Source: JAEVLT01 sp964484065
GTDB lineage: Bacteria; Bacillota; Bacilli; Bacillales; Cytobacillaceae
DNA length: 64,000 bases
Assembly: GCA_964484065.1 (NCBI GenBank)
Contig: CAZAEW010000006.1
Coordinates: forward strand, 33,606 to 97,605
Direction of reading: 5' to 3'
This document shows, piece by piece, positions 17,098 to 25,914 of the stretch (positions are counted from its first letter, which is position 1; the number at the start of each line of letters is the position of its first letter). A program made the translations under genes and the position numbers. A model generated the notes under the pieces. It worked only from the letters and a program-made list of their open reading frames with translations, searched no databases and had not been told where the DNA came from.

Positions 17098-18189
17098 TTA
17101 TGAGGTTGAAGGTTGAAGAGGGATCTGAGCAAGTTTCCCTTTCTTTTCTTTAATTTGTTTAAGCCCTGTTCGAATCATGTAGAACACTAAAATCCAGGAA
17201 ATGAGCATGAGAAGGATTTGTCCCACCGGAAAAATCCCCAGAAAAGGTGAATCCCAGAGGGCGTGCATCGAAACAACCAAGAGAAAAAAAACAACAAATT
17301 TAGGTTTGACAAGCATGCTAAGCTGAAATTTTCTCTCACCTTGTACAATACAAATGGATGCACCAGTCAATGCCGCCCATGCAACATGACCGCCTGGGGA
17401 AAAGATACTTCGCCACAAAATGGTGGAATAAAGTTCGTGATAGCTTCCGGAAAGGAGGCTCCGGAGTGCATAGCCAGCTGTTTCAAAAGCAGCAAAGCCT
17501 ACCCCTATCGCGGCACCAAGAAGAAGTCCATTAAGAACAAATCTGTATTTCAAACTGCGTACGAAAAAGATAACAGCAACAACTTTTGCCAGCTCCTCCA
17601 CAATACCGATAGTAATTGGATTTATATTATTCCTAAGAATATCATAAAAAACAAGAGCAACTAACAGGGAGATGATCCCGCCGATAAATACCACATAGAC
17701 GATTTTATAGATCGCAATATTTTGCGGAGCGTTCATTTCCCAAAAGAAAACTAAAGTCGTGAACGGCACTGCAAATGCACCTACTAAAATCAGACCGGGT
17801 ATAAAGTTAACATTGCCAAATAAACTGACTCCTATGTACAGCCCGAGGTATACAAGGAGAGAAATAAGAAAGATTCTTGTGAATAACCATGGCTTTGGCC
17901 AGGTATCCTCTACTTCATCAATTTCTGGAGTGGTCAAGGCTGTTCCTACAATAAAAAGCCGCTCAGCCTCAATATCGCTATGTTTTCGAAAAACCCGTGA
18001 AAAGATATTATGTAGTTTTGGCTCAACGGAACGGTCTTTATTTGGCATTTTATCAATTCGGCTGACAAAGGATGAAAAGATACTTTTTTTCCCTCGGCCT
18101 GCTTTGTCATTATTTAAATATTCATAACCACAGTTTATGCAATACTTAACCCCATCAGTAATTGAATAAAAGCAGTGCGGGCAGTTCAT
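17098..18189 (-). CDS. PrsW-like intramembrane metalloprotease with N-terminal zinc ribbon
   Basis: Membrane protein of the PrsW/CPBP-type glutamic or metalloprotease superfamily, 363 residues. Residues 1-21 form a zinc ribbon (CPHC...CINCGYEY). After a polar stretch come about eight membrane segments from residue 105 on. Active-site-like motifs are IVEELAKVVAVIFF (EExxK, near 195), FAAFETAGYALRS, SPGGHVAWAALTG and HALWDSPFLG, matching the PrsW order of Glu and His residues. B. subtilis PrsW cleaves an anti-sigma factor, but it lacks the zinc ribbon and is shorter. The partner here is unknown, and no sigma/anti-sigma pair is adjacent. GGAGGAAAG precedes the ATG. Confidence 0.82.
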   Translation of the reverse strand: MNCPHCFYSITDGVKYCINCGYEYLNNDKAGRGKKSIFSSFVSRIDKMPNKDRSVEPKLHNIFSRVFRKHSDIEAERLFIVGTALTTPEIDEVEDTWPKPWLFTRIFLISLLVYLGLYIGVSLFGNVNFIPGLILVGAFAVPFTTLVFFWEMNAPQNIAIYKIVYVVFIGGIISLLVALVFYDILRNNINPITIGIVEELAKVVAVIFFVRSLKYRFVLNGLLLGAAIGVGFAAFETAGYALRSLLSGSYHELYSTILWRSIFSPGGHVAWAALTGASICIVQGERKFQLSMLVKPKFVVFFLLVVSMHALWDSPFLGIFPVGQILLMLISWILVFYMIRTGLKQIKEKKGKLAQIPLQPSTS

Positions 18190-18336
18190 ACCACTTTCCT
18201 CCTTTTTGGGTATTTTAGCAAGATGATTGTTTTTTCATTCACCGATAATATGTGTTAAAGAGAAGGAAAATACAACGTGATTTCCCGCCTTATTTATTTT
18301 ATAATAATTTTTATAACTCCCGGAAGGAGTATGACT

Positions 18337-21300
18337 TTGAATATTACTTTAAATAAGAAAATCATCACAGAAATGTGCGGAACCGTCTCCTTCAAAAGAG
18401 GAGATTCTTTTTTTAAAAATAATAAAGTAAGGTTTGAAAAATATAAACCTGATGAATGTAAAGCAACAGTGTTTGGAACAGAAGATTTCCATGTGGTGAT
18501 AGAAAAGGATCAAGATGGCAATCTTCAAACCGCATGCAGCTGTCCCAAGCTAACTTCCTTCGAAAAAGAGTGTCAGCATATCGCTGCGGTATTATTGTCC
18601 ATTTATGAACATCAGCGGAATGGTACGATTCCGTCGGTTTCTCATTTGACCGAAGGGTTGCTTACTCTTTTCGATGATCAGCCGGTTCGGTCAAGCAGTC
18701 ATCAGCTTCACTTTGAAACAAGAAAAGTACTGACGGCAGGGTTTACATGTAAACCCGTTGAAATGGCCAAAGGAGAATTCTTATTTGGAATAGCACTGGA
18801 AATAGATGGGATTAAAGTAGAAAACCTTCGAGGATTTCTCGAGCATGTTAAGGCTGGAGGGACATTTTTTCTATCTGAGGAACTCATCTATGATCCAAAC
18901 CGTTATTGTTTTCAAAAAGAAACAGATCAGGTTATTCAACTGCTGATTCAAATCATCCGGGATGAAAAGGTATATGGAACCGCTTTCCAAGAGAAAAGCG
19001 GGAATTCTGATTTACTTATTCCGCCAACTATATGTGACCGGCTGGTTCAGCTGCTGAAAAAAGCACCGATAGTAAAGCTGGAGCATGTTGGGAAATGGTT
19101 CAATGGGCTTGATTTAACAGATGAAGCATTGCCATTATATTTTGACCTTCACGAGGCGTATAGTAATCATTACCAAATGGAGATTAAAGGTTTAGAACAA
19201 ATGACAATCCTTGAATCTTCCCGTTGTGTTTTATTTGAAGGGAAATTAAAACAATTGGACGAACAAGAATGTAAACGTCTTTCAGAATTCAAAAGGCTGC
19301 TTTCTTCTTCATCAGGTTCTCCGATTTTGATCAAGGAGGAACAACTTGCTTCTTTTATTGAAAAGGTAATCCCGGGTTTACGAAAACTGGGGAATGTTGC
19401 ATTTTCAAAGTCGATTAATCAGAAACTGATGAATGCGCCGTTGGTTGCCAAACTATATTTGGATCGGATAAACAATAAGCTTTTAGCCGGCCTCGAATTT
19501 CATTACGAAAATTGGATCTTCAATCCGCTTGAAAGAAGAGAACTGGTTCGAGGGGGCATTTTCGTAAGAGATATTGATAAAGAAGAGGAAATCCTCCGGC
19601 TGATGGAAGAAAGCTCCTTTGCCACAACGGATGAAGGCTATTTTTTGCATAATGAAGAACTTGAATACGAGTTTTTATACCATACTGTTCCTAAACTTCA
19701 AAGACTTGTCCAAATTTACGCAACAACTGCTGTTCGAAATCGGATTTCAAAAGGACATCATTTTCCTCGAATTCGTGTAAAGGTCAAAAAAAATCGGATT
19801 GATTGGCTTGAATTCAAATTTGAAATGGACGGTATTTCCGAAAAACAAATACGCGACATATTGGCTGCATTAGAGGAAAAGCGGAAATATTTCCGCTTGC
19901 CTGGAGGCTCGCTGCTCTCATTAGAAACAAGGGAATATGAAGAAATTCAACGTTTTCTTCATTTTCATCATATCGGTGGTAAAGAAGCCGCAAACGGGTT
20001 GGATTTGCCAATGGAGCGGTGTTTACATTTGCTTGACCATGTGGAAGTTGGCGATATATTTAAGTTTGAGGATTCATTTCTCCAGTTTCTTGAAACCCTG
20101 CACAATCCAGGCAGTCTTACTTTTGAGGTACCGGAAAGCTTGGAACCTGTTCTTAGAGATTATCAAAAACAAGGGTTCCAATGGCTGAAAGCACTGGCTT
20201 ACTATGGATTTGGAGGTATTTTAGCAGATACGATGGGCCTCGGGAAAACGGTCCAAAGCATAGCGTTTATCGTGTCAGAGATTGATGACAGCCGCAAAAA
20301 TAAGCTGCCGGTTCTCATTGTTTGTCCTTCATCTTTAATGTATAACTGGCTAAGCGAAATAGAGAAATTTGCACCGGAAGTTCGAACACTTGTTATTGAA
20401 GGACATAAAGCAGAGCGTTTGAAGGGGCAGAAGGAATCAGCAGAGTATGATGTGATTATTACATCCTACCCGCTGCTGAGGAAAGACATAAAGTGGTATT
20501 CATCCCAATTATATTCGACTGTGATTTTTGATGAAGCTCAAGCATTTAAAAACCCATTGACCCAAACTGCCCGCGCTGTGAAAATGCTCCGTGCAAAGAA
20601 TCGTTTTGCGCTGACGGGTACACCAGTTGAAAATTCACTTGAAGAACTATGGTCTATCTTTCACGTTGTTTTTCCTGAACTTTTTAAAGGGTTGAAAGAG
20701 TACAGCAAGCTTTCACGTGAAAACATTGCCCGAAGAATCCGGCCATTTCTGCTTCGAAGGAAAAAAGAGGATGTTCTTTCAGAACTGCCTGAAAAAATGG
20801 TATTGATTGAAAGAACAGAACTAAATCCTGAGCAAAAGAAGCTTTATGCTGCCTACTTGGCCAAACTGCGCCACGATACATTAAAGCATTTGGATAACGA
20901 TACAATTCGAAAGAATCGGATTAAAATTTTAGCCGGTCTAACTCGCCTTCGGCAGATTTGCTGCCACCCGGGATTATTTGTGGATGGCTACAAAGGAACT
21001 TCAGCAAAGTTTGAACAGCTCATGGAGATCATTAAGGAAGCAAAGCTTTCAGGACGAAGAATATTAATTTTTTCTCAGTTCACAAAAATGCTTGAGTTGA
21101 TAGGAAGAGAGCTGACAAAAAATGGGCGTCATTTCTTTTATTTGGACGGACAAACACCATCAGAAGACCGCTTAAAAATCTGTGAACGATTCAATAATGG
21201 GGAACGGGATCTATTTCTCATTTCGTTGAAGGCAGGAGGAACTGGTTTAAATTTAACTGGGGCCGATACCGTGATTTTGTACGATACATGGTGGAATCCT

Positions 21301-21513
21301 GCTGTTGAGGCTCAGGCGGCTGACCGTGCTCATCGAATTGGCCAAAAAAATATTGTCCAAGTGATCAAAATGGTTGCCCGAGGAACGATCGAAGAAAAAA
21401 TGAATGAACTGCAGGAGAAAAAAAGATTTCTTATCAGGGAAATGATTGATAACGAGAAGAATATGCCACCTTTTCTGAATGAAGAAGAACTTCGTGAAAT
21501 ATTGCAGTTATAA
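18337..21513 (+). CDS. SNF2-family DEAD/DEAH helicase with SWIM zinc finger
   Basis: A Swi2/Snf2 ATPase of about 1058 residues. A SWIM zinc finger lies near residues 60-90 (CSCPKL...CQHIAAVLL, CxCxnCxH). A long bacterial SNF2-associated region (about 100-590) follows. The two helicase lobes carry ADTMGLGKTVQSIAF (Walker A, near 628), IFDEAQAFKN (motif II, near 730), ALTGTPVENSLEELWSIF, LISLKAGGTGLNLTGAD and QAADRAHRIGQ (motif VI, near 1005). Such proteins remodel DNA or RNA-polymerase complexes; the bacterial role is poorly defined. GGAAGGAG at 18322-18329 fits the TTG at 18337 better than the ATG at 18331. Confidence 0.9.
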   Translation: MNITLNKKIITEMCGTVSFKRGDSFFKNNKVRFEKYKPDECKATVFGTEDFHVVIEKDQDGNLQTACSCPKLTSFEKECQHIAAVLLSIYEHQRNGTIPSVSHLTEGLLTLFDDQPVRSSSHQLHFETRKVLTAGFTCKPVEMAKGEFLFGIALEIDGIKVENLRGFLEHVKAGGTFFLSEELIYDPNRYCFQKETDQVIQLLIQIIRDEKVYGTAFQEKSGNSDLLIPPTICDRLVQLLKKAPIVKLEHVGKWFNGLDLTDEALPLYFDLHEAYSNHYQMEIKGLEQMTILESSRCVLFEGKLKQLDEQECKRLSEFKRLLSSSSGSPILIKEEQLASFIEKVIPGLRKLGNVAFSKSINQKLMNAPLVAKLYLDRINNKLLAGLEFHYENWIFNPLERRELVRGGIFVRDIDKEEEILRLMEESSFATTDEGYFLHNEELEYEFLYHTVPKLQRLVQIYATTAVRNRISKGHHFPRIRVKVKKNRIDWLEFKFEMDGISEKQIRDILAALEEKRKYFRLPGGSLLSLETREYEEIQRFLHFHHIGGKEAANGLDLPMERCLHLLDHVEVGDIFKFEDSFLQFLETLHNPGSLTFEVPESLEPVLRDYQKQGFQWLKALAYYGFGGILADTMGLGKTVQSIAFIVSEIDDSRKNKLPVLIVCPSSLMYNWLSEIEKFAPEVRTLVIEGHKAERLKGQKESAEYDVIITSYPLLRKDIKWYSSQLYSTVIFDEAQAFKNPLTQTARAVKMLRAKNRFALTGTPVENSLEELWSIFHVVFPELFKGLKEYSKLSRENIARRIRPFLLRRKKEDVLSELPEKMVLIERTELNPEQKKLYAAYLAKLRHDTLKHLDNDTIRKNRIKILAGLTRLRQICCHPGLFVDGYKGTSAKFEQLMEIIKEAKLSGRRILIFSQFTKMLELIGRELTKNGRHFFYLDGQTPSEDRLKICERFNNGERDLFLISLKAGGTGLNLTGADTVILYDTWWNPAVEAQAADRAHRIGQKNIVQVIKMVARGTIEEKMNELQEKKRFLIREMIDNEKNMPPFLNEEELREILQL

Positions 21514-21523
21514 ATTTGTGAAG

Positions 21524-21558
21524 GACCCACAAGTGTCTTCCCGTTCTGTGGGGTTTTA
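21524..21558 (+). terminator. Terminator after the SNF2 helicase gene
   Basis: ACCCACA / TGTGGGGT stem with a long loop, followed by TTTTATC. Confidence 0.65.
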
Positions 21559-21665
21559 TCATGTCCTGTTCAAGGAGAGATGTTTTAATAGTCTCTTTCC
21601 ATAAACTAACAATACTAGGCGCGAAAAAATATTATATTTAAAACGTTTTCAAAGTTGCTAGTTAA

Positions 21666-21694
21666 TTGAAAATTTGTTAAAATGAAAATAATTA
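21666..21694 (+). promoter_or_regulatory. Candidate sigma-A promoter for the ZTP riboswitch/serA transcript
   Basis: TTGAAA (21666-21671), 17-base spacer, then TAATTA (21689-21694). It lies just ahead of the first paired base of the riboswitch. The -10 match is only moderate. Confidence 0.45.
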
Positions 21695-21696
21695 AA

Positions 21697-21770
21697 GGCT
21701 ATGTGTAACTGGCGAAACGCGGATTACCGCGAGGGAGCACATAGTATCGAATGCCGTTCGCCTGGGCAAG
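21697..21770 (+). ncRNA. ZTP (pfl) riboswitch
   Basis: The RNA has the whole ZMP/ZTP architecture. P1 is CTATGTG (21699-21705) with CACATAG (21738-21744). The conserved ACTGGCG follows the 5' strand. P2 is the hairpin CGCGG-ATTA-CCGCG. GAGGGAGC comes before the P1 3' strand. After a short linker, the signature GCCGTTCGCCTGGGCAA (21753-21769) forms P3/pseudoknot. A terminator begins two bases later. ZTP riboswitches sense the alarmone ZMP/ZTP that builds up when 10-formyl-THF is short, and usually switch on one-carbon and purine genes. This fits a serine-synthesis enzyme downstream. Confidence 0.93.
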
Positions 21771-21771
21771 A

Positions 21772-21799
21772 GGTAAGGGAAGTGACCCTTACCTTTTTA
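21772..21799 (+). terminator. Expression-platform terminator of the ZTP riboswitch
   Basis: GGTAAGGG / CCCTTACC hairpin followed by TTTTT, directly after the P3/pseudoknot segment. Confidence 0.88.
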
Positions 21800-21946
21800 T
21801 GCTTAATAGTATCGGAAATTATTTTGTTTTTGCAGTTTGATAGGGTTCTGTTTTTAGTTCCCTGGCTGAACATGTTTAAAAGAGTTCAGTTAATGACGGG
21901 CAAGAAGCAAGAAAAACTACAAATCAATGAAAGAGGAGAAACAAAA

Positions 21947-23146
21947 ATGAGCACAACTACAGTTGAAAAAGTCAAAACTATTAGGACATTAAACAATATT
22001 GCAGAAAGCGGATTAAATGTCTTCAATAACGAGAGTTATACAATCAATAACGACAGCGAAAGTCCAGATGCCATTTTGGTTCGCAGCTTCAACATGCATT
22101 CTATGGAATTTGACGGAAATTTAAAAGCCATCGCGCGTGCTGGTGCCGGGGTTAATAATATTCCACTTGAAAAGTGCACGGAACAAGGAATCGTTGTTTT
22201 TAATACTCCAGGAGCAAATGCAAATGCTGTAAAGGAACTCATTCTTGCGACCTTAATTGCTTCTTCCCGGAATGTTTATGATGCTGTCGCTTGGACAAAG
22301 GCTTTACAGGGACAAGGCGATCAAATTCCTAAACTTGTTGAAGCAGGAAAGAAACAATTTGTCGGAAAAGAAATCAAAGGTAAAACCCTTGGCGTTATCG
22401 GTTTGGGAGCCATTGGTGCCCGCGTTGCAAATGATGCATTGAATCTAGAAATGGATGTCATCGGTTTTGATCCGTACATTTCTGTTGATCTAGCATGGAA
22501 ATTACACCGCAATGTGCAAAGAGCTATGACGCTTGAACAATTGTTTGCAAACTCTGACTATATTACAGTGCATGTTCCTTTAACAGACAGCACAAGAAAT
22601 ATGTTTAACAAAGAATCTTTCAGCATCATGAAAGATGATGTATATATTTTGAACTTCTCCCGCGGGGAGCTTGTCAATGAAGATGACATGGAAGCGGCAC
22701 TTGAAAGCGGAAAAGTTGGAAAATATATGACTGATTTCCCTAACGAGAACGTCATAAAAATGAAAAACGTTGTTCCTACGCCGCATCTTGGCGCTTCTAC
22801 AGGAGAATCAGAGGAAAACTGTGCAATTATGGCTGCACGCGAATTGAAAGAATTTTTAGAAACCGGAAATATCGTTAACTCAGTGAATTTTCCAAAAGCA
22901 GAATTGGATTATACAGGCCTTCGCCGTGTTTGTGTATTTCATAAAAATGTTCCAAATATGGTTGGGCAGTTTACAAACGTTATCTCAAGTTATAATTTAA
23001 ACATTGCTGATATGGTGAACAAAAGCCGAGGAAATTACGCTTATACAATGATTGATATTGAAAATCAAGTTAGCAGCGAGATCATTCCTAGTTTAGAAGA
23101 AAAAATCAATCAAATCGCTGGAATTGTAAAGGTACGCATTATTTAA
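21947..23146 (+). CDS. serA: D-3-phosphoglycerate dehydrogenase (serA-like, short ACT form)
   Basis: Oxidises 3-phosphoglycerate to 3-phosphohydroxypyruvate, first step of serine synthesis and so of one-carbon supply. The 399 residues show the D-2-hydroxyacid dehydrogenase pattern: ARAGAGVNNIPLEKC (about 67-81), the NAD-binding GKTLGVIGLGAIGARVAN (about 148-165), the region HVPLTDSTRNMF, NFSRGELVNE with the catalytic Arg, and TPHLGASTGESEENCA with the catalytic His. A C-terminal ACT domain (about 325-399) suggests regulation by an amino acid. The ATG at 21947 has AGAGGAG upstream; the longer frame would run through the riboswitch. Expression is expected to depend on ZTP. Confidence 0.9.
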   Translation: MSTTTVEKVKTIRTLNNIAESGLNVFNNESYTINNDSESPDAILVRSFNMHSMEFDGNLKAIARAGAGVNNIPLEKCTEQGIVVFNTPGANANAVKELILATLIASSRNVYDAVAWTKALQGQGDQIPKLVEAGKKQFVGKEIKGKTLGVIGLGAIGARVANDALNLEMDVIGFDPYISVDLAWKLHRNVQRAMTLEQLFANSDYITVHVPLTDSTRNMFNKESFSIMKDDVYILNFSRGELVNEDDMEAALESGKVGKYMTDFPNENVIKMKNVVPTPHLGASTGESEENCAIMAARELKEFLETGNIVNSVNFPKAELDYTGLRRVCVFHKNVPNMVGQFTNVISSYNLNIADMVNKSRGNYAYTMIDIENQVSSEIIPSLEEKINQIAGIVKVRII

Positions 23147-23194
23147 AAGAAAAAGATATTGCACGAATAGATGTTTTTCAGCTCTCTTTAAACA

Positions 23195-23233
23195 AAAATG
23201 TCCCAAAATGATCATTTTGGGGCATTTTTTTGG
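23195..23233 (+). terminator. Terminator after serA
   Basis: AATGTCCCAAAATGATCATTTTGGGGCATT forms a long stem ending in seven T. Given here in segments: TGTCCCAAAAT pairs with ATTTTGGGGCA. Confidence 0.88.
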
Positions 23234-23289
23234 GGCGTTTCATTTGGAAGCGTTATCGAGTAATGGTAAATTGTGGGGGATATAAAGTG

Positions 23290-24237
23290 ATGTATCAATT
23301 AAAGAAAAGTTTTAAAATGTTTTCATTAAATTCAAACAGGCAGCTTTCAAACGAACTGGCAGGACTCCTTGGATGTGAATTAGGAAAATGTTCGGTAACT
23401 CAGTTCAGTGATGGGGAAATTCAAATCAATATTGAAGAGAGCGTACGGGGAAGTGAGGTATTCATTGTCCAGTCCACTGTGAACTCTGTCAATCAGCATG
23501 TTATGGAACTGCTTATCATGATTGATGCGCTAAAGAGAGCTTCGGCAAAAGTGATCAATGTTGTGATACCCTATTTCGGTTATGCACGTCAGGATCGAAA
23601 GGCACGATCAAGAGAACCGATTACAGCGAAATTAATGGCCAATCTTTTAGCAACTGCCGGAGCATCCCGCGTCCTTACAATGGATCTCCATGCACCGCAG
23701 ATGCAGGGTTTTTTTGATATTCCTGTCGAGCACTTACTGGGAGTTCCAATTCTTTCAAAGTATTTTATGGGAAAAGGGTTGGATGATATCGTGGTTGTTG
23801 CACCGCATAATGGCAGTGTTGAGAGAGCCAGGAAGATGGCAGGGTTATTAAATGCGCCAATAGCACTGATTGATAAAAGAAGCATGGAGTCGGCCTCTGT
23901 TGAAACGATTGATGTTGTCGGAAATGTTGAAGGAAAAAACACGATTTTAATCGATGATCTAATTGATACAGGGGAGACCATTACAATGGCAGCGAAAGCA
24001 TTGGCGGAAAAAGGGGCAAAAACGATTTATGCCGGCTGTACCCATCCCGTATTCACAGGTCCTGCGATTGGCAGAATCGAATCATCACCGATCAAGGAAT
24101 TAGTCATTACCAACACAATTGAACTCCCACCGGATAAGGAATTAAGGAAAATTACAACGATTTCGGTGGCTCCATTATTAGCCGAGGCAATTGAACGGAT
24201 TCATAATGAAAAAGCAGTAAGCCCATTGTTTGAATAA
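23290..24237 (+). CDS. Ribose-phosphate pyrophosphokinase, divergent paralogue
   Basis: Makes PRPP from ribose 5-phosphate and ATP for nucleotide, His and Trp synthesis. The 315 residues keep FSDGEIQINIEESVRG, IPYFGYARQDRKARSREPI (ATP site, about 93-111), TMDLHAPQMQGFFDIP and the PRPP loop ILIDDLIDTGETI. The segment that in typical Prs reads SPDHGGVTRAR is here APHNGSVERAR, and the loop has TGET where TAGT is usual. These changes mark it as a second copy distinct from the glmU-prs housekeeping gene, perhaps with altered regulation or activity. GTGGGGG precedes the ATG at 23290. It follows the ZTP-controlled serA after a terminator. Confidence 0.87.
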   Translation: MYQLKKSFKMFSLNSNRQLSNELAGLLGCELGKCSVTQFSDGEIQINIEESVRGSEVFIVQSTVNSVNQHVMELLIMIDALKRASAKVINVVIPYFGYARQDRKARSREPITAKLMANLLATAGASRVLTMDLHAPQMQGFFDIPVEHLLGVPILSKYFMGKGLDDIVVVAPHNGSVERARKMAGLLNAPIALIDKRSMESASVETIDVVGNVEGKNTILIDDLIDTGETITMAAKALAEKGAKTIYAGCTHPVFTGPAIGRIESSPIKELVITNTIELPPDKELRKITTISVAPLLAEAIERIHNEKAVSPLFE

Positions 24238-24351
24238 GCATTTAGCTTTAGGCTCTGTCAGGTTCCTTTTACATAAAGGGATGGTGGCAAGGAACACTAT
24301 AAATGGGAATGATGTATTTTCTTTTCCAAAAAATTTATAGGGGGCACCACC

Positions 24352-24516
24352 TTGTCAAAACCTGGAGAATTCCAAAGCAATAAACAGCAATATCAAATGC
24401 CAAATGCACTTAAACAAAAAAAAGATTTTGTTTACCGTGTTGGCTACACCGCCAGTACGGGGAATGATACCGGCGGTAAAGATGAGCCTGGCAAGCGTTC
24501 GGATTTAGATGGGTAG
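24352..24516 (+). CDS. Small hydrophilic protein, 54 residues
   Basis: A short frame starting TTG behind TAGGGGG at 24339-24344 and ending before a very strong terminator. It reads MSKPGEFQSNKQQYQMPNAL and later YRVGYTASTGNDTGGKDEPG. The composition is polar, without membrane segment or Cys. The correctly spaced site, clean stop and terminator 15 bases later support a real gene. I do not recognise a family. Confidence 0.6.
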   Translation: MSKPGEFQSNKQQYQMPNALKQKKDFVYRVGYTASTGNDTGGKDEPGKRSDLDG

Positions 24517-24530
24517 TATACCTAAGCAAA

Positions 24531-24571
24531 AATAGATGGGCATGGAATACTCCATGCCCATCTATTTTTGC
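24531..24571 (+). terminator. Terminator after the 54-residue gene
   Basis: Very stable stem AATAGATGGGCATGGA / TCCATGCCCATCTATT with a four-base loop, followed by TTTTG. Confidence 0.9.
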
Positions 24572-24572
24572 T

Positions 24573-25037
24573 ATGAAGAGATTATTCTTTTCGATATGAC
24601 CAAGAGATTTAATATTCACATTAGTACAAATTAGAATTTGCCTGTTTGGATAAATGGTCTCCACTCCCTCCAGATTTTTTCCCAGGGAAAAATGACTATT
24701 TTTATTATCTCTTCATCAAACAAACTTGAAAAATAGAGTAGTTCCATTTTTTGATCTTGAAAGAACTAGCTTTGGATGACTAAATCGTCCGAGTATACTT
24801 ACTGCAGCTGAATATCCTTTTTCAAAATAAGGGCGGGGAATCTTTTAAACAGCATCACTTGCACCTTCTCAAATTTTAAATAAATGAACATTTCTTTCCC
24901 TATGTAAATGTGTCCTAAATAATGTAAAATAAATCAAAAACGATCAAATTCTTCCTGTGTAAGAAAATCCACTATTATCCGCATTTTCTTGATTCAAATT
25001 TGGCTAGAAAGTATACTAGCTTGCGAGGGGGGAGATT
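24573..25037. other. 465-base non-coding stretch
   Basis: AT-rich, with no frame supported by a ribosome-binding site and no recognisable RNA element. It presumably contains the promoter of the gene at 25038, whose GAGGGGGGAG site is at 25024-25033. Confidence 0.5.
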
Positions 25038-25535
25038 ATGGTTGTTGTTAAATCGGTAAAAATAGATGGAGAACTGATCCATATTTTTAACAGTGCCATT
25101 TACATCTTTGAATCGAATTCGGCAGCTACTTTAGAATTAGATCTGATTGTCAGTGAAGTTGTGAAAAACAAGTATAAGAGGGAAAAGTCCCTCATTGTTG
25201 AGATAGAATTGGAGGATGGCAGAACAATCAGCTCGATGATGTACTTAAATATCTTGGCAGGAAAATTGCCGCAGTTGAATCTATACATAGATATAGAAGA
25301 CGAGGCGGATGCATATTTTGACTTTCTGAGGGTGAATGATGCTTCGTTTTTTCCAAATATTGAAAAAGGAATTACAATTGAAGAGATTAGGATGATTGAA
25401 ATGCCCGATGAAAAGATCAATTTAAAGTTAAATCTGCCAATCGACCAGACCGAATGGCTAAAGAAACAAAATAATGAGGATTTAAATCAGCTGTTTAAGA
25501 ACTGGATCTATGAATATTGGAAGAAACAGGATTAA
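25038..25535 (+). CDS. Hypothetical protein, 165 residues
   Basis: Acidic soluble protein with no signal peptide or membrane span. Visible features are alternating beta-like stretches (VVVKSVKIDGELIHIFNSAIY, SLIVEIELEDGRTISSMMYL) and a charged C-terminus ending NWIYEYWKKQD. A very strong GAGGGGGGAG site precedes the ATG and a 10-bp perfect hairpin lies about 40 bases after the stop. Family and function not recognised. Confidence 0.75.
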   Translation: MVVVKSVKIDGELIHIFNSAIYIFESNSAATLELDLIVSEVVKNKYKREKSLIVEIELEDGRTISSMMYLNILAGKLPQLNLYIDIEDEADAYFDFLRVNDASFFPNIEKGITIEEIRMIEMPDEKINLKLNLPIDQTEWLKKQNNEDLNQLFKNWIYEYWKKQD

Positions 25536-25576
25536 GGTTAATAAAAAGTCTTTGTCCGAGAAAGTGTTTGAAGTGG

Positions 25577-25602
25577 TAAGGGTCCAATAATATGGACCCT
25601 TA
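25577..25602. terminator. Perfect 10-bp hairpin, possible terminator
   Basis: TAAGGGTCCA-ATAATA-TGGACCCTTA. The stem is perfect but the following T-run is weak, so termination is plausible rather than certain. It lies between convergent genes. Confidence 0.55.
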
Positions 25603-25628
25603 ATAGTAATTTACGCCTTTTATTTCGC

Positions 25629-25772
25629 TTAGCCCTTTATTCCTTGCAGCCATTCTTGATAACATTCGCCGCACAATTTTTCCTCTCTTTCCATATTTGA
25701 AACATGGAAAGTTACAATGTGGAATTTATTCTCTTCAATCTCGTTTGAACAATAGAAACATTTATGAGCCAT
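25629..25772 (-). CDS. Small CxxC/CxxC zinc-ribbon protein, 47 residues
   Basis: Minus-strand frame beginning MAHKCFYCSNEIEE, with a second pair at LCGECYQEW and ending LQGIKG. Two CxxC knuckles about 26 residues apart form a typical small treble-clef or zinc-ribbon site. AGGAGGG lies 7 bases before the ATG. The gene is unannotated-size but well supported. Function unknown; it could bind nucleic acid or a partner protein. Confidence 0.75.
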   Translation of the reverse strand: MAHKCFYCSNEIEENKFHIVTFHVSNMEREEKLCGECYQEWLQGIKG

Positions 25773-25872
25773 TTTAAGCCCTCCTGTCAAAAAAATGTAT
25801 CCTTATTTTGACATAAGGGCTATTTTTTATTCATCTTTACCATACAAAGCAGTTTTCGGTATTTTAGAGAAG

Positions 25873-25914
25873 AAAAGGGGCAGTCCTGAATGTTTGGACT
25901 GCCCCTTTCTATTT
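25873..25914. terminator. Terminator next to uppP
   Basis: AAAGGGGCAGTCC / GGACTGCCCCTTT hairpin directly after the uppP stop, with T-rich flanks on both strands. Confidence 0.8.

Noticed and set aside
21701..21946. N-terminal extension of the serA-like protein
   Set aside because: The extension would translate the ZTP riboswitch and its terminator; the ATG at 21947 has a good AGAGGAG site.
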